NCBI RefSeq assembly: GCF_002086815.1
Contig: NZ_MVID01000041.1
Coordinates: 1-32,971, forward strand
Direction: 5' to 3'
Source of the DNA: Mycolicibacterium parafortuitum
Lineage (GTDB): Bacteria > Actinomycetota > Actinomycetes > Mycobacteriales > Mycobacteriaceae
Length of the DNA: 32,971 nt
Shown: positions 24,795 to 32,920 of the stretch, piece after piece
How positions within the stretch are numbered: position 1 is the first letter of the stretch
Layout of the letters: each line of letters opens with the position of its first letter
Made by a program: the position numbers and the translations under genes
The notes under the pieces: model-generated
Seen by the model: only the letters and a program-made list of their open reading frames with translations
Database searches by the model: none
Told to the model about the DNA's origin: nothing

Positions 24795-25967
24795 CTACGC
24801 CCGGGCGCCCAACGCGGCATGGCACACCTGTACCGGATCGGCCACCCCCGCAACGCTCGCGCCGGCCCGCCTCGCCGCCTCCCGGTAGCCCGGCGACCCG
24901 AGCACCTCCCGCACCGCGGCGGCCAGCGCGTCGGCGGTCAGCGGCCGGACGAGCTGCGCACTACCTTGCCGCACAACGCGATTGGCGATCTCCCACTGGT
25001 CTCCCCCGCCCGGGACGACGACCATCGGCACGCCGGCCAGCAGCGACTTGGCCACCGTGCCGTGCCCACCCCCGCAGATCAGCAGGTCCGCCTGGGCCAG
25101 CAGCGCGTCCTGACGGCCGAGTCCGACCACCGCCCACGGCGGCACCGCGGCGTCGGCGGCGTCCAGCCGCGACACCACCACCCGCGCCCCCGCCGGCAGC
25201 GCGTCGCCGGGCACCAGCGCGCTCAGCGCCACCTCGGCCATCCCGTCGGCGCCCGTGGTCGCGGTCGACGGGGCCACCACGACGACCGGCCCGTCGCCGG
25301 CGGGCAGCGTCAGCACCCGGGTCGTCGGCTCGTAGTGCAGCGGACCCACCACGACAGCCTCCGCCGGCCAGTCGGGACGGGGCACCTCCAGCGCCGGCAG
25401 CGTCGCGATCAGCCGGCGCGCGGGCCCGGGGTCCTCGGCGGGCAGCCCGATCCCGGCCCGGGCCTCGGCCCGCTGCCGCAACCCGTCACGCCAGGATTTC
25501 GCGCTCAGCGCCCGCAGCACGGAGTCCCGCAGCCTGCCCCGCAGCCCGGTGCCCGGCGCCAATCCGCTGCCGATCGGGGGCAGCCCCTTCGACGGGCGGT
25601 ACAGCGGATGGGTGTTGAGCTCCACCCAGGGCACACCCAGCAGGTCGGCGGCCAGCCCGCCGCACGCGGTGATCGAGTCCGAGACCACCAGATCCGGCGC
25701 CAGCCCGGCGATCACGTCGCGGTTGCACACCGCCATCCGCGCCGCCCGGTGATGGATCTTGGCGCCGGCGTCGGCGTCGTCGTCCTCGGCGGTCGGGTCC
25801 AGGCCGAGCAGTTCGACCGCGTCCAGGCCTTCACGGCGCGCGGTGTCCAGCCACCGCGTACCGGTCAGCAAGGTCGGAGTATCCCCGGCGGCCAGGAATT
25901 TCAGGCACAGGGCAATCGCCGGAAAGGCGTGGCCCGGATCAGGTCCTGCGACCACGGCGACACGCAT
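24795..25967 (-). CDS. GT1-type glycosyltransferase (Rv2739c-like)
   Basis: A 390-residue GT-B-fold protein of the nucleotide-sugar transferase type. N-terminal VVAGPDPGHAFPAIAL is the acceptor-side Rossmann start. The C-terminal donor motif reads LICGGGHGTVAKSLLAGVP then GGDQWEIANRV, as in MGT/UGT enzymes. Sugar donor and acceptor cannot be read. Synteny with Rv2739c next to the Rv2740-like gene marks the return of the conserved backbone after the hydrogenase insertion. The ATG at 25967 is favoured by the conserved MRVAVVAGP start. It is divergent from the next gene across 43 bases. Confidence 0.88.
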   Translation of the reverse strand: MRVAVVAGPDPGHAFPAIALCLKFLAAGDTPTLLTGTRWLDTARREGLDAVELLGLDPTAEDDDADAGAKIHHRAARMAVCNRDVIAGLAPDLVVSDSITACGGLAADLLGVPWVELNTHPLYRPSKGLPPIGSGLAPGTGLRGRLRDSVLRALSAKSWRDGLRQRAEARAGIGLPAEDPGPARRLIATLPALEVPRPDWPAEAVVVGPLHYEPTTRVLTLPAGDGPVVVVAPSTATTGADGMAEVALSALVPGDALPAGARVVVSRLDAADAAVPPWAVVGLGRQDALLAQADLLICGGGHGTVAKSLLAGVPMVVVPGGGDQWEIANRVVRQGSAQLVRPLTADALAAAVREVLGSPGYREAARRAGASVAGVADPVQVCHAALGARA

Positions 25968-25996
25968 GCGGGCTACCCTGCCACAGCCTGCGCGGT

Positions 25997-26002
25997 TAGG
26001 CT
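25997..26002 (+). promoter_or_regulatory. -10 element before the epoxide-hydrolase-fold gene
   Basis: TAGGCT, eight bases before the ATG at 26011, in a 43-base divergent gap. It fits a leaderless or nearly leaderless start. Confidence 0.45.
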
Positions 26003-26010
26003 CGGGCGAT

Positions 26011-26481
26011 ATGACCAATGAGGCTTCCGAAGACATCACCCAGGCCCCCGCCACCAGGGCAGGCACAGACGCCAAGGAGATCGTGCGGCGGTTCCTGTTC
26101 GCGCTGGAAGCCGACGACATCGACACCGTGGAATCGCTGGCGGCGCCCGAGCTGATCTGGCAGAACGTCGGCCTGCCCAGCATCCGCGGCCGCAGCAGGA
26201 TCGTGCGGCTGCTGCGGCGGGCTCAGGGCAAGTACGGCTTCGCGGTGAAGTTCCACCGGATCGCCGCCGAGGGCGGCACCGTGCTGACCGAGCGCACCGA
26301 CGCCATCGTCATTGGACCCCTGCGCCTGCAGTTCTGGGTGTGCGGCGCGTTCGAGGTCAACGACGCCGGCCAGATCACGCTGTGGCGGGACTACTTCGAC
26401 ATGCTGGACTTCCTGCTGAAGGCCCCGGTGCGCGCGGTGGTCGGCATCGCGGTGCCGTCGCTGCGCCCGAAGTTCGGCTGA
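26011..26481 (+). CDS. ephG: Limonene-1,2-epoxide hydrolase-fold protein (EphG-like, Rv2740)
   Basis: A 156-residue SnoaL/NTF2-like fold protein. The catalytic Arg-Asp pair (R95, D97 in TERTD) and the second Asp (D127 in LWRDYFD) match the Asp-Arg-Asp triad of limonene epoxide hydrolases, including M. tuberculosis Rv2740. It should open epoxides of hydrophobic, possibly sterol or fatty, substrates by one-step water addition; the substrate here is unknown. Residues 1-20 look disordered. It converges on pspM, and the two stop codons share a palindrome. Confidence 0.88.
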   Translation: MTNEASEDITQAPATRAGTDAKEIVRRFLFALEADDIDTVESLAAPELIWQNVGLPSIRGRSRIVRLLRRAQGKYGFAVKFHRIAAEGGTVLTERTDAIVIGPLRLQFWVCGAFEVNDAGQITLWRDYFDMLDFLLKAPVRAVVGIAVPSLRPKFG

Positions 26482-26489
26482 CGCGTCAG
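26478..26489. repeat. Palindrome containing both convergent stop codons
   Basis: CTGACGCGTCAG is a perfect 12-bp palindrome. Its TGA ends the plus-strand gene and its mirror TGA ends pspM on the minus strand. It has no loop or T-tract, so it is not a typical terminator. Confidence 0.5.
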
Positions 26490-27319
26490 GCCCGGCGCAG
26501 GTGGCCCAGCTCGTCGAACGCCTGCGCCCAGCCCATCAGCCGGTCGGTGGCCGACTCGAGCTCGTCGCGGTAGCGGCGCTGCGTCATCGGTGAGCTCGAC
26601 AGCGCACCAGAGTTCGCCGCCGACACCAATTGCGCTGCCGCCGAGACCATCTCGCTGTACTGCCGGGCGCCCTGCTGAAGCTGCGCGGTGAATGCGGCGA
26701 TGGTCGGAGTGAGATGGGCCCGCGACTGCGGGGACGCCTTGACAGCGTTCTCCATCGACATCACCTCGATGGAGGTGGCGGCCATGGTGGCGGCGGTCCG
26801 TTCCGCGGCGACCCGCAGCTCGCCCAGTTCGTCAGTAGGCAACATCGCGCCGCGTTCCATCACCCCGAGCAGGGAGAACAGGCCGCGCTCGGAGGCCTGC
26901 AGCGCCGCCATCGGCTCCCGCGCCGCCGAGCCCCAGGGCGGTAACCGGTGCGAGACCCGCTGCGGCGGAAGGGGTTCACGGCGCAACCAGCGGTACCGCA
27001 GGAAGGCCAGCGTGGCCAGGAACGCCGCGCCGACCGCGATCGGGGACGGGATGAACAGCGCCCACACCGGGGTGTCCCACGCCGCCACCAACGCGGTCAT
27101 CGCGATCCAGAACAGCGCGGACACGGTGAAGAACACCGCCAGCCGCAGCGCCCAACGCCGCTTGCGCAACAGTTTGGCGCGCGGATCGGCCGCGGCGCTG
27201 AGCCTGTCGGCGAGTACGTTCGACCATTCGGCGGCGGTGTCGACGCCGCGCTGCGTCAGGGAGCGCCACATCTGCGGCCTACTGGTCCGGGTACTCACCA
27301 CTGCCCTGCCTTCCGTCAT
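26486..27319 (-). CDS. pspM: Phage-shock membrane protein PspM (Rv2743c-like)
   Basis: A 277-residue protein with a soluble N-terminus, two adjacent TM helices (about 57-80 and 86-107) and a long helical C-terminal region. In mycobacteria the integral protein of this operon partners PspA and ClgR in envelope-stress control. It is 13 bases after pspA on the same strand. The ATG at 27319 lacks a clear ribosome site; GTG codons at 27301/27298 have GGAAGG or GGCAGGG upstream and may be the true start. No pspN-like gene follows; the next gene is convergent. Confidence 0.85.
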   Translation of the reverse strand: MTEGRAVVSTRTSRPQMWRSLTQRGVDTAAEWSNVLADRLSAAADPRAKLLRKRRWALRLAVFFTVSALFWIAMTALVAAWDTPVWALFIPSPIAVGAAFLATLAFLRYRWLRREPLPPQRVSHRLPPWGSAAREPMAALQASERGLFSLLGVMERGAMLPTDELGELRVAAERTAATMAATSIEVMSMENAVKASPQSRAHLTPTIAAFTAQLQQGARQYSEMVSAAAQLVSAANSGALSSSPMTQRRYRDELESATDRLMGWAQAFDELGHLRRA

Positions 27320-27332
27320 GGCTGCATAGCGG

Positions 27333-28163
27333 TCACTGCGACAGCGGGTTTTCCGGTGTCGGATCGGCGGCCGGGGTGGCCTGGTTCGCGTTCGGCGCCT
27401 GGGCCGGGGCCGCGGGCGTCGCGCCGCCGGCGGGCAGCTGCTCGCCGCGCATCGACGCGCGGATCTGTTCCAGGCGCGAATGGCCGGCCATCTGGACGCT
27501 GGCCTGCTGGACCTCCATCATCCGGCCCTGCACCGAGTTCTGCGCGAGCTCGGCCTGACCGATGGCGTTGGCGTAGCGGCGTTCGATCTTGTCGCGGACC
27601 TCGTCGAGGCTGGGCGTGTTGCCCGGCGCGGCGAGCTCGCTCATCGAGCGCAGCGAGTTGCTCACCTGCTCCTGCATCTTGGCCTGCTCGAGCTGGGACA
27701 GCAGCTTGGTGCGCTCGGCGATCTTCTGCTGCAGCATCATCGCGTTCTGCTCGACGGCCTTCTTGGCCTGCCCGGCGGCCTGCAGCGCCTGGTCGTGCAG
27801 CCCCTTGAGGTCCTCGACGCTCTGCTCGGCGGTGACCAGCTGCGCGGCGAACGCCTCGGCGGCGTTGTTGTACTCGGTGGCCTTGTTGGCGTCGCCGTTG
27901 GCGACGGCCTGATCCGCCAGGGTCAGCGCCTGACGCACGTTGACCTGCAGCTTCTCGATGTCGGCGAGCTGGCGGTTCAGCCGCATCTCCAGCTGGCGCT
28001 GGTTGCCGATCACCTGCGCGGCCTGCTGGGTCAGGGCCTGGTGCTGACGCTGCGCCTCCTCGATCGCCTGCTGGATCTGCACCTTCGGGTCGGCGTATTC
28101 GTCGACCTTGGAGCTGAACAGCGCCATGAGGTACTTCCACGCCTTGGTGAACGGATTGGCCAT
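27333..28163 (-). CDS. pspA: PspA/IM30-family 35-kDa antigen
   Basis: A 276-residue, mostly coiled-coil membrane-associated protein (about 25-220), ESCRT-III-like in fold. It begins MANPFTKAWKYLMALF, an amphipathic helix for membrane contact, and ends with a Pro/Ala/Gln-rich tail. It protects the membrane and restrains the regulator ClgR under envelope stress. It matches M. tuberculosis Rv2744c. It lies 130 bases after clgR and just before pspM; I found no clear promoter in that 130-base gap. Confidence 0.95.
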   Translation of the reverse strand: MANPFTKAWKYLMALFSSKVDEYADPKVQIQQAIEEAQRQHQALTQQAAQVIGNQRQLEMRLNRQLADIEKLQVNVRQALTLADQAVANGDANKATEYNNAAEAFAAQLVTAEQSVEDLKGLHDQALQAAGQAKKAVEQNAMMLQQKIAERTKLLSQLEQAKMQEQVSNSLRSMSELAAPGNTPSLDEVRDKIERRYANAIGQAELAQNSVQGRMMEVQQASVQMAGHSRLEQIRASMRGEQLPAGGATPAAPAQAPNANQATPAADPTPENPLSQ

Positions 28164-28293
28164 GACTTCATTCCGCCTTACGTCTGTCGTCTGTACCGGG
28201 ATCGGGTGTCCGCGGCCTGTGCAAACCCGGCCGCGGCGCGTGAACCCAACTTAACGGGTCGGCGCATCTCGCCACACCCCGCGGCGGCAACTG

Positions 28294-28620
28294 TCAGGCC
28301 ACCGCCATCGACGCGACCTGCGGAATGACGACCTTGGTGGAGACGTCGATGTTCGGGACGCCGACGGGCGCGGCGGCGCGGGACTCCTCGGCCGCGAGTT
28401 CGCCGCCGGCTTCGGTGAGCACCCGCGACAGCGGGACCTCGAGCGCGGCGCAGATCGCGTTGAGCAGCTCGCTGGAGGCTTCCTTGCGGCCGCGCTCCAC
28501 CTCGGACAGGTAACCCAGGCTGACCCGCGCGGAATCCGAGACCTCACGCAGGGTGCGTCCCTGCTCGACCCGGGCGCGACGCAGAACGTCGCCGATCACT
28601 TCACGCACCAATGCCGCCAT
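28294..28620 (-). CDS. clgR: Transcription regulator ClgR
   Basis: A 108-residue XRE-family helix-turn-helix activator (about 10-68: LRRARVEQGRTLREVSDSA, then VSLGYLSEVERGRKE). The C-terminus reads DVSTKVVIPQVASMAVA; a hydrophobic end with Ala-Val-Ala is typical of Clp-degraded ClgR. It activates clp protease, pspA and other stress genes. The start has an AAGGAGG ribosome site. First gene of clgR-pspA-pspM. Confidence 0.95.
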   Translation of the reverse strand: MAALVREVIGDVLRRARVEQGRTLREVSDSARVSLGYLSEVERGRKEASSELLNAICAALEVPLSRVLTEAGGELAAEESRAAAPVGVPNIDVSTKVVIPQVASMAVA

Positions 28621-28652
28621 CGCGCGTCCTCCTTGCCTTGACTACGTAGAGC

Positions 28653-28680
28653 AACGCCCGACGGCGCCGAGATGGTTCCC
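28653..28680 (-). promoter_or_regulatory. SigE-type ECF promoter before clgR
   Basis: The minus strand reads GGGAACC, 17 bases, CGTT, ending 32 bases before the clgR ATG. GGAAC plus GTT is the mycobacterial SigE/ECF pattern, and clgR is known to be SigE-dependent in M. tuberculosis. The spacer is at the long end of what I recall for this sigma factor, so confidence is moderate. Confidence 0.55.
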
Positions 28681-28713
28681 GAAAACGGAGGGTTCTTTCG
28701 CGTTGGGCGCCGG

Positions 28714-29313
28714 TCACCCCTGCCGGGCGGGGCGCGCGCGCCAGTCCCGGAACGCGGAGACGAAGTAGTCGACGCCGGTCACGACGGTCAGCACGACAGC
28801 GACGAGCATGATGACCCACGCGGTGGTCAGCCACGCCCCGGACAACGGCATCACGAACAGCCCGATCGCGACCGCCTGCACCAGGGTCTTGAGTTTGCCT
28901 CCCCGGCTGGCCGGGATCACGCCGCGACGCAGCACCACCAACCGCAGCACCGTGACCGCGACCTCACGGACCAGGATCAGCACGGTCACCCACCACGGCA
29001 GGTCGCCGAGCACCGACAGCCCGACCAGCGCGGAGCCGATCAGCGCCTTGTCGGCGATCGGATCGGCCAAGGTGCCGAACTCGGTGACCATCCCGTAGCT
29101 GCGGGCCAGCGCGCCATCGAAGTGGTCGGTGATGACGGCCACCGCGAAGATGATGAACGCCACTGTTCGCCAATAGGTTTCGTGGCCGTCACCGACGAAC
29201 ATCACAACCAGGAACACCGGTACCAGCAACATCCGGAACGCGGTCAGCGCATTGGCGACGTTGGCGACGCGGGCACGGGGAACCACAGGATCGGTATGTG
29301 GTTGGCCCGGCAC
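28714..29313 (-). CDS. pgsA3: CDP-alcohol phosphatidyltransferase PgsA3
   Basis: A 199-residue membrane enzyme. The active-site motif DG-x2-AR-x8-G-x3-D-x3-D is complete (DGALAR...G...D...D), with several TM helices around it. It belongs to the group of phosphatidylglycerophosphate synthase-like enzymes; the exact alcohol substrate is not proven by sequence. The GTG at 29313 is chosen because a TATTCT -10 ends six bases before it (leaderless); GTG 29319 would add two residues. It is divergent from argA. Confidence 0.93.
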   Translation of the reverse strand: MPGQPHTDPVVPRARVANVANALTAFRMLLVPVFLVVMFVGDGHETYWRTVAFIIFAVAVITDHFDGALARSYGMVTEFGTLADPIADKALIGSALVGLSVLGDLPWWVTVLILVREVAVTVLRLVVLRRGVIPASRGGKLKTLVQAVAIGLFVMPLSGAWLTTAWVIMLVAVVLTVVTGVDYFVSAFRDWRARPARQG

Positions 29314-29319
29314 CGCCAC

Positions 29320-29325
29320 AGAATA
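29320..29325 (-). promoter_or_regulatory. -10 element of a leaderless pgsA3 promoter
   Basis: TATTCT on the minus strand, six bases before the GTG at 29313. Confidence 0.6.
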
Positions 29326-29342
29326 CTGGTTGCGGCTGCCGA

Positions 29343-29348
29343 TACTCT
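29343..29348 (+). promoter_or_regulatory. -10 element of a leaderless argA promoter
   Basis: TACTCT, seven bases before the argA ATG at 29356. With the pgsA3 element it makes a compact divergent promoter pair only 17 bases apart. Confidence 0.6.
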
Positions 29349-29355
29349 TCGGAGC

Positions 29356-29877
29356 ATGAGCGCAGATGCGGAGGCCGCCGCCGACGAGTTCGTGGTGCGC
29401 CGCGCACGGACCTCGGATGTGCCCGGGATCAAGGCGCTCGTCGACATCTACGCGGGCAGGATCCTGCTGGAGAAGAACCTCGTCACGCTCTACGAGTCCG
29501 TCCAGGAGTTCTGGGTGGCCGAACTGGCCGGCGAGGTGATCGGCTGCGGCGCGTTGCACGTGCTGTGGTCGGATCTCGGCGAGGTGCGCACCGTCGCGGT
29601 GCATCCGAAGGTGCGCGGCAAGGGTGTCGGGCACGCGGTCGTCGAACGCCTGCTGGAGGTCGCCGCGGAGTTGCGGCTGCAGCGCATCTTCGTGCTCACC
29701 TTCGAGGTGGACTTCTTCGCCCGCCACGGTTTCAAGGAGATCGAGGGCACCCCGGTCACCGCGGAGGTGTACGAGGAGATGTGCCGCTCCTACGACACCG
29801 GTGTGGCCGAGTTCCTGGACCTGTCCTACGTCAAGCCCAACATCCTCGGCAACACCCGCATGCTGCTGATGCTGTGA
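29356..29877 (+). CDS. argA: N-acetylglutamate synthase ArgA (Rv2747-like GNAT)
   Basis: A 173-residue GNAT acetyltransferase. The acetyl-CoA loop reads VHPKVRGKGVGHAVVE; the preceding strand is GEVRTVAV. The C-terminal half has FFARHGFKEIEGTPV and a conserved tail LSYVKPNILGNTRMLLML. M. tuberculosis Rv2747 acetylates L-glutamate/glutamine to start arginine synthesis, and length and sequence fit it. It converges on the polyketide synthase gene with nine bases between. Confidence 0.93.
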   Translation: MSADAEAAADEFVVRRARTSDVPGIKALVDIYAGRILLEKNLVTLYESVQEFWVAELAGEVIGCGALHVLWSDLGEVRTVAVHPKVRGKGVGHAVVERLLEVAAELRLQRIFVLTFEVDFFARHGFKEIEGTPVTAEVYEEMCRSYDTGVAEFLDLSYVKPNILGNTRMLLML

Positions 29878-29886
29878 GCCGCAGCC

Positions 29887-30939
29887 TCACCACCGCAGCA
29901 ACACCAGTTCCGCGCTGACCCCGGGCCCGAGCCCGATCACCAGGCCCAGCGATCCCGGCGGCGGCGGCGCATCGAGGGTGCGGCCCAGGATGTCCAGCAC
30001 CGACACCGACGACACGTTGCCGACCTCAGCGAGCGAGCGGCGGCTCGGCGCGACGGCGGCATCGGCCAGCTTCAGGCTGTTCTGCACGGCGTCGATGACC
30101 TTCGGGCCGCCGGGATGGCACACCCACGCGCTGATCTCCTCGACGGTCAGATCGTGTTCGGCCAGGAACGCCGTCACGGTGCCCGCGAGGTGCCGTTCGA
30201 CCACGTCGGCGAGTTCTGCGGTGAGCACGATCCGGAACCCGTCGGAAGCCAGCCGCCAACCCAGCATGTCGCCGCTGTCGGGGTAGACCTCGCTGCGCGT
30301 GGCGAGGATGCGCGGGCCGCGCCCGCGCCCGGCCACCAGCGCGGCCGCACCGTCCCCGAACAGCCCGGTGACCACCAGGTCTGCCGTGGTGATCCGGGTG
30401 GTCGGCCAGCTCAGCGAGCACAGTTCGACCGCGACCAGCGCGGCGTGGTGATCCGGCCAGGCCAGCAGGTAGTCGTGCAACCGGGCCAGCCCGGCGGCTC
30501 CGGCGACGCAGCCCAGCCCGAAGATCGGCAGCCGTTTGATGTCCGGACGCAGCCCCAGCCGCGGGATCAGCCGCGCGTCCAGCGACGGCACCGCGACGCC
30601 GGTCACCGAGGTCACGATCAGCAGGTCGAGGTCGTCGGGGGCCAGTCCCGACGCCGCCAGCGCGTCGCGCAGCGCGGTCTCGGCGAGATCGGCCGCGGCG
30701 TCGATGTAGCGGTCGTTGGCGGCCTCCAGCGCGCTCACCTCCGCGTATTCGGTCAGCGGAAGCACAGTGTGGCGGTGCCCGACCCCGGCGGCGGCGTGCA
30801 ACCGCTGCAGCGTCGCACGCTCGGCGGGGTCGATGCCGCAGAGTTCGGCGACCTTGGCGGTCAGTTCGGACTGGGTGTGGCGGTGCGGCGGGAACACCGC
30901 ACGCACGGCCAGGACCGCGCTGCTGTCAGGCCTGGACAT
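29887..30939 (-). CDS. Type III polyketide synthase
   Basis: A 350-residue chalcone-synthase-fold enzyme that extends an acyl-CoA starter with malonyl-CoA. The triad is C144 (FGLGCVAGAAG), H275 (WVCHPGGPK) and N308 (GNVSSVS). The conserved GLGPGVSAELVLLRW end is present. Its ATG overlaps the 3' end of the UbiA-type gene by 14 bases, so both form one operon. Mycobacterial type III PKS clusters with methyltransferases make alkyl-resorcinols, alkylpyrones and polyketide quinones; the product here cannot be told. Confidence 0.95.
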   Translation of the reverse strand: MSRPDSSAVLAVRAVFPPHRHTQSELTAKVAELCGIDPAERATLQRLHAAAGVGHRHTVLPLTEYAEVSALEAANDRYIDAAADLAETALRDALAASGLAPDDLDLLIVTSVTGVAVPSLDARLIPRLGLRPDIKRLPIFGLGCVAGAAGLARLHDYLLAWPDHHAALVAVELCSLSWPTTRITTADLVVTGLFGDGAAALVAGRGRGPRILATRSEVYPDSGDMLGWRLASDGFRIVLTAELADVVERHLAGTVTAFLAEHDLTVEEISAWVCHPGGPKVIDAVQNSLKLADAAVAPSRRSLAEVGNVSSVSVLDILGRTLDAPPPPGSLGLVIGLGPGVSAELVLLRW

Positions 30940-31834
30940 AGCCGACCACCATCAGCAGGACGACGTCGACGGCGGCGATGCCGAATGCGGCGGCGAACGG
31001 CACCCGCCCGGAGCCGACCGCGGCCACCACCGCGAGCAGGACCGCGACCACGAGCCCGGCCACCGCGACCGCGTGGAATCCCGACGCCACCAGCAGCAGC
31101 ACCGATGCGGCCAGCAGCAGCACCAGCGCGCTCGCCCGCACCGCGCCGGCACCCCACCGGGCACCCACCCGCTGCGGCAGCCCGGCCACCCCGGTCGCCC
31201 GGTCGGCGGCCAGATCGGGCAGCACGTTGACGAAGTGACCGCCCAGGCCGACCAGCGCCGCCGCGGCGGTGGCGTACCAGGTCGGCAGCGGCTGCCCCGG
31301 GAGGGTGCTCGCGGCGTACGCGGGCAGCGGCCCGAACCCGAGCAGGTAGAGCAGCCCGGAGGCCGGTGTGGCCTTACCGCCCAGGTTGTAGAGCCACCCG
31401 GCGCCGATCACGACGACCAGCAGGATCGCGGTGAGCACGCTGACGGCCAGCGCCATCGCGACAGCCGCGGCCAGCGCGGTCAGCGCCGCGATCCACACCG
31501 CCCGCACCCCGATCACCCCGGTGGCCACCGGTTTGTCGGTGCGGCCCGCTGCGGCGTCGCGTGCGGCGTCGAGTGCGTCGTTGGACCACCCGATCGACAA
31601 CTGGCCGGCCAGCATCGCCGCGACGGCCCACGCCGGTGCGGCGGCGGACGGCGCGGCGGTCGCGGCGAGGACGGCGACAAGTCCCGTGATGGCCAGCGAC
31701 GGGCCGGGATGTCCGGCCGCGATCAGGGCCCGCGCGCGGCGAGCCGGGACGGGCGTCGTTCGTGTGTGGACCGTGATCGTCGGTCTCCCCTCATGACGCC
31801 ACCGGACGGCAGAAGCAGGTGAAACGCCGCGCAA
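30926..31834 (-). CDS. UbiA-family prenyltransferase-like protein
   Basis: About 302 residues with roughly eight TM helices. The first Asp-rich motif is canonical, NDALDAARD (NDxxDxxxD); the second is NVLPDLAADRATG. It should move a prenyl or similar group onto an aromatic acceptor in the membrane. The only conventional in-frame start is TTG 31834. A ribosome site GGGGAGA instead lies seven bases before an ATC codon at 31777, giving MTVHTRTTPV if ATC were used, so the true N-terminus is uncertain. Downstream it overlaps the polyketide synthase gene. Confidence 0.85.
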   Translation of the reverse strand: MRGVSPASAVRWRHEGRPTITVHTRTTPVPARRARALIAAGHPGPSLAITGLVAVLAATAAPSAAAPAWAVAAMLAGQLSIGWSNDALDAARDAAAGRTDKPVATGVIGVRAVWIAALTALAAAVAMALAVSVLTAILLVVVIGAGWLYNLGGKATPASGLLYLLGFGPLPAYAASTLPGQPLPTWYATAAAALVGLGGHFVNVLPDLAADRATGVAGLPQRVGARWGAGAVRASALVLLLAASVLLLVASGFHAVAVAGLVVAVLLAVVAAVGSGRVPFAAAFGIAAVDVVLLMVVGYVQA

Positions 31835-31879
31835 TGGCCAATTGACATGGTAGTTAAAAGCGGACGGGGAGGTCCGCGA

Positions 31880-32920
31880 ATGAGGCTTTCTTTACGCGGC
31901 GCCAACCCCGCCGAGTGGCTGGCGCTGCGCCTCGGCCTGGTCCCGACCGCGGCCGCCGAGGCCTGGGGCGGGATGGCCCTGTCGGCGGTGCTGATCACCG
32001 CTGTGCGCACCGGCATCACCGCCCGCCTGGCCGAGGGGCCCGCGTCCGCCGACGAGCTCGCCGCCGAACTGGGCCTCGATCCCGTGCCGACCCGGCTGCT
32101 CCTCGACTGCCTGCGCTCCGGCGGCCACGTAAAGGCTCGATCCGGCCGCTACCGGCTCAGCCGGTCGTCACGGCGCTGGCTGGACCCCGCGTCCCGGTTG
32201 TCGGTGGCGCAGTACGTGGCGGGCACGTCCGACTACTGGACGTGGTGGTCGGCCCTCGACGAGGTGACGCGCACCGGGCGGCCCGCCGGGCACCACGACG
32301 CACCGCCCGACGACGGGTACTGGCACCGCTACATCCACGGGCAGTTCGAGCTCGCCCGGCTCAGCGCCGCCGAGGTGGCGGGCAAGCTGGGCCTCCCTGA
32401 CGGGGCACGATCGCTGCTCGACATCGGCGGCGGCCACGGCTGGTACTCGGCGGCCCTGTGTGAACGTCATCCCGGGTTGACCGCGACCGTGCTCGACCTG
32501 CCCGGCAGCGCGCGGGTCGGCCGCGAGATCATCGCCGCCGCCGGTCTGGCCGGCCGGGTTTCCCACCGCGACGGGGACGCAACCGTCGACGATCTCGGCA
32601 GCGGCTACGACGCGGTGCTGTGCTTCAACCTGCTGCACCACCTGACCGCCGAGCAGACGGTCACGCTGTTCGGCCGGATCCGCGACGCGCTCGCGCCGGG
32701 CGGCACGTTCGCCGTGATGGACGCGTTCGCCGAACCGCACCGCCGCACCTCGGCGCAGGCCAACGTGCTGGGCCTGTTCGTCTACCTGAGCTCGGGGGCG
32801 CAGGTGCATCCCCCGAGCCAGCTGCACGACTGGCTGCGCGAGGCCGGGTTCGGCGCGCCCCGCCGGATCCCGATCCTGCGGATCCCCGGGCAGGCCATGT
32901 ACATCGTCAAGAAGGACTAG
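31880..32920 (+). CDS. SAM-dependent O-methyltransferase (Methyltransf_2 type)
   Basis: A 346-residue class I methyltransferase. Residues of about 25-105 form a winged-helix dimerisation domain; SAM motif I is LLDIGGGHGWY (179-189). VLCFNLLHHLT and ALAPGGTFAVMDAF are later motifs. The family methylates small phenolic or quinone compounds. The ATG at 31880 has GGGGAGG seven bases upstream; the in-frame ATG at 31847 does not. It is divergent from the UbiA-type gene, and together with the polyketide synthase likely decorates one aromatic product. Confidence 0.9.
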   Translation: MRLSLRGANPAEWLALRLGLVPTAAAEAWGGMALSAVLITAVRTGITARLAEGPASADELAAELGLDPVPTRLLLDCLRSGGHVKARSGRYRLSRSSRRWLDPASRLSVAQYVAGTSDYWTWWSALDEVTRTGRPAGHHDAPPDDGYWHRYIHGQFELARLSAAEVAGKLGLPDGARSLLDIGGGHGWYSAALCERHPGLTATVLDLPGSARVGREIIAAAGLAGRVSHRDGDATVDDLGSGYDAVLCFNLLHHLTAEQTVTLFGRIRDALAPGGTFAVMDAFAEPHRRTSAQANVLGLFVYLSSGAQVHPPSQLHDWLREAGFGAPRRIPILRIPGQAMYIVKKD

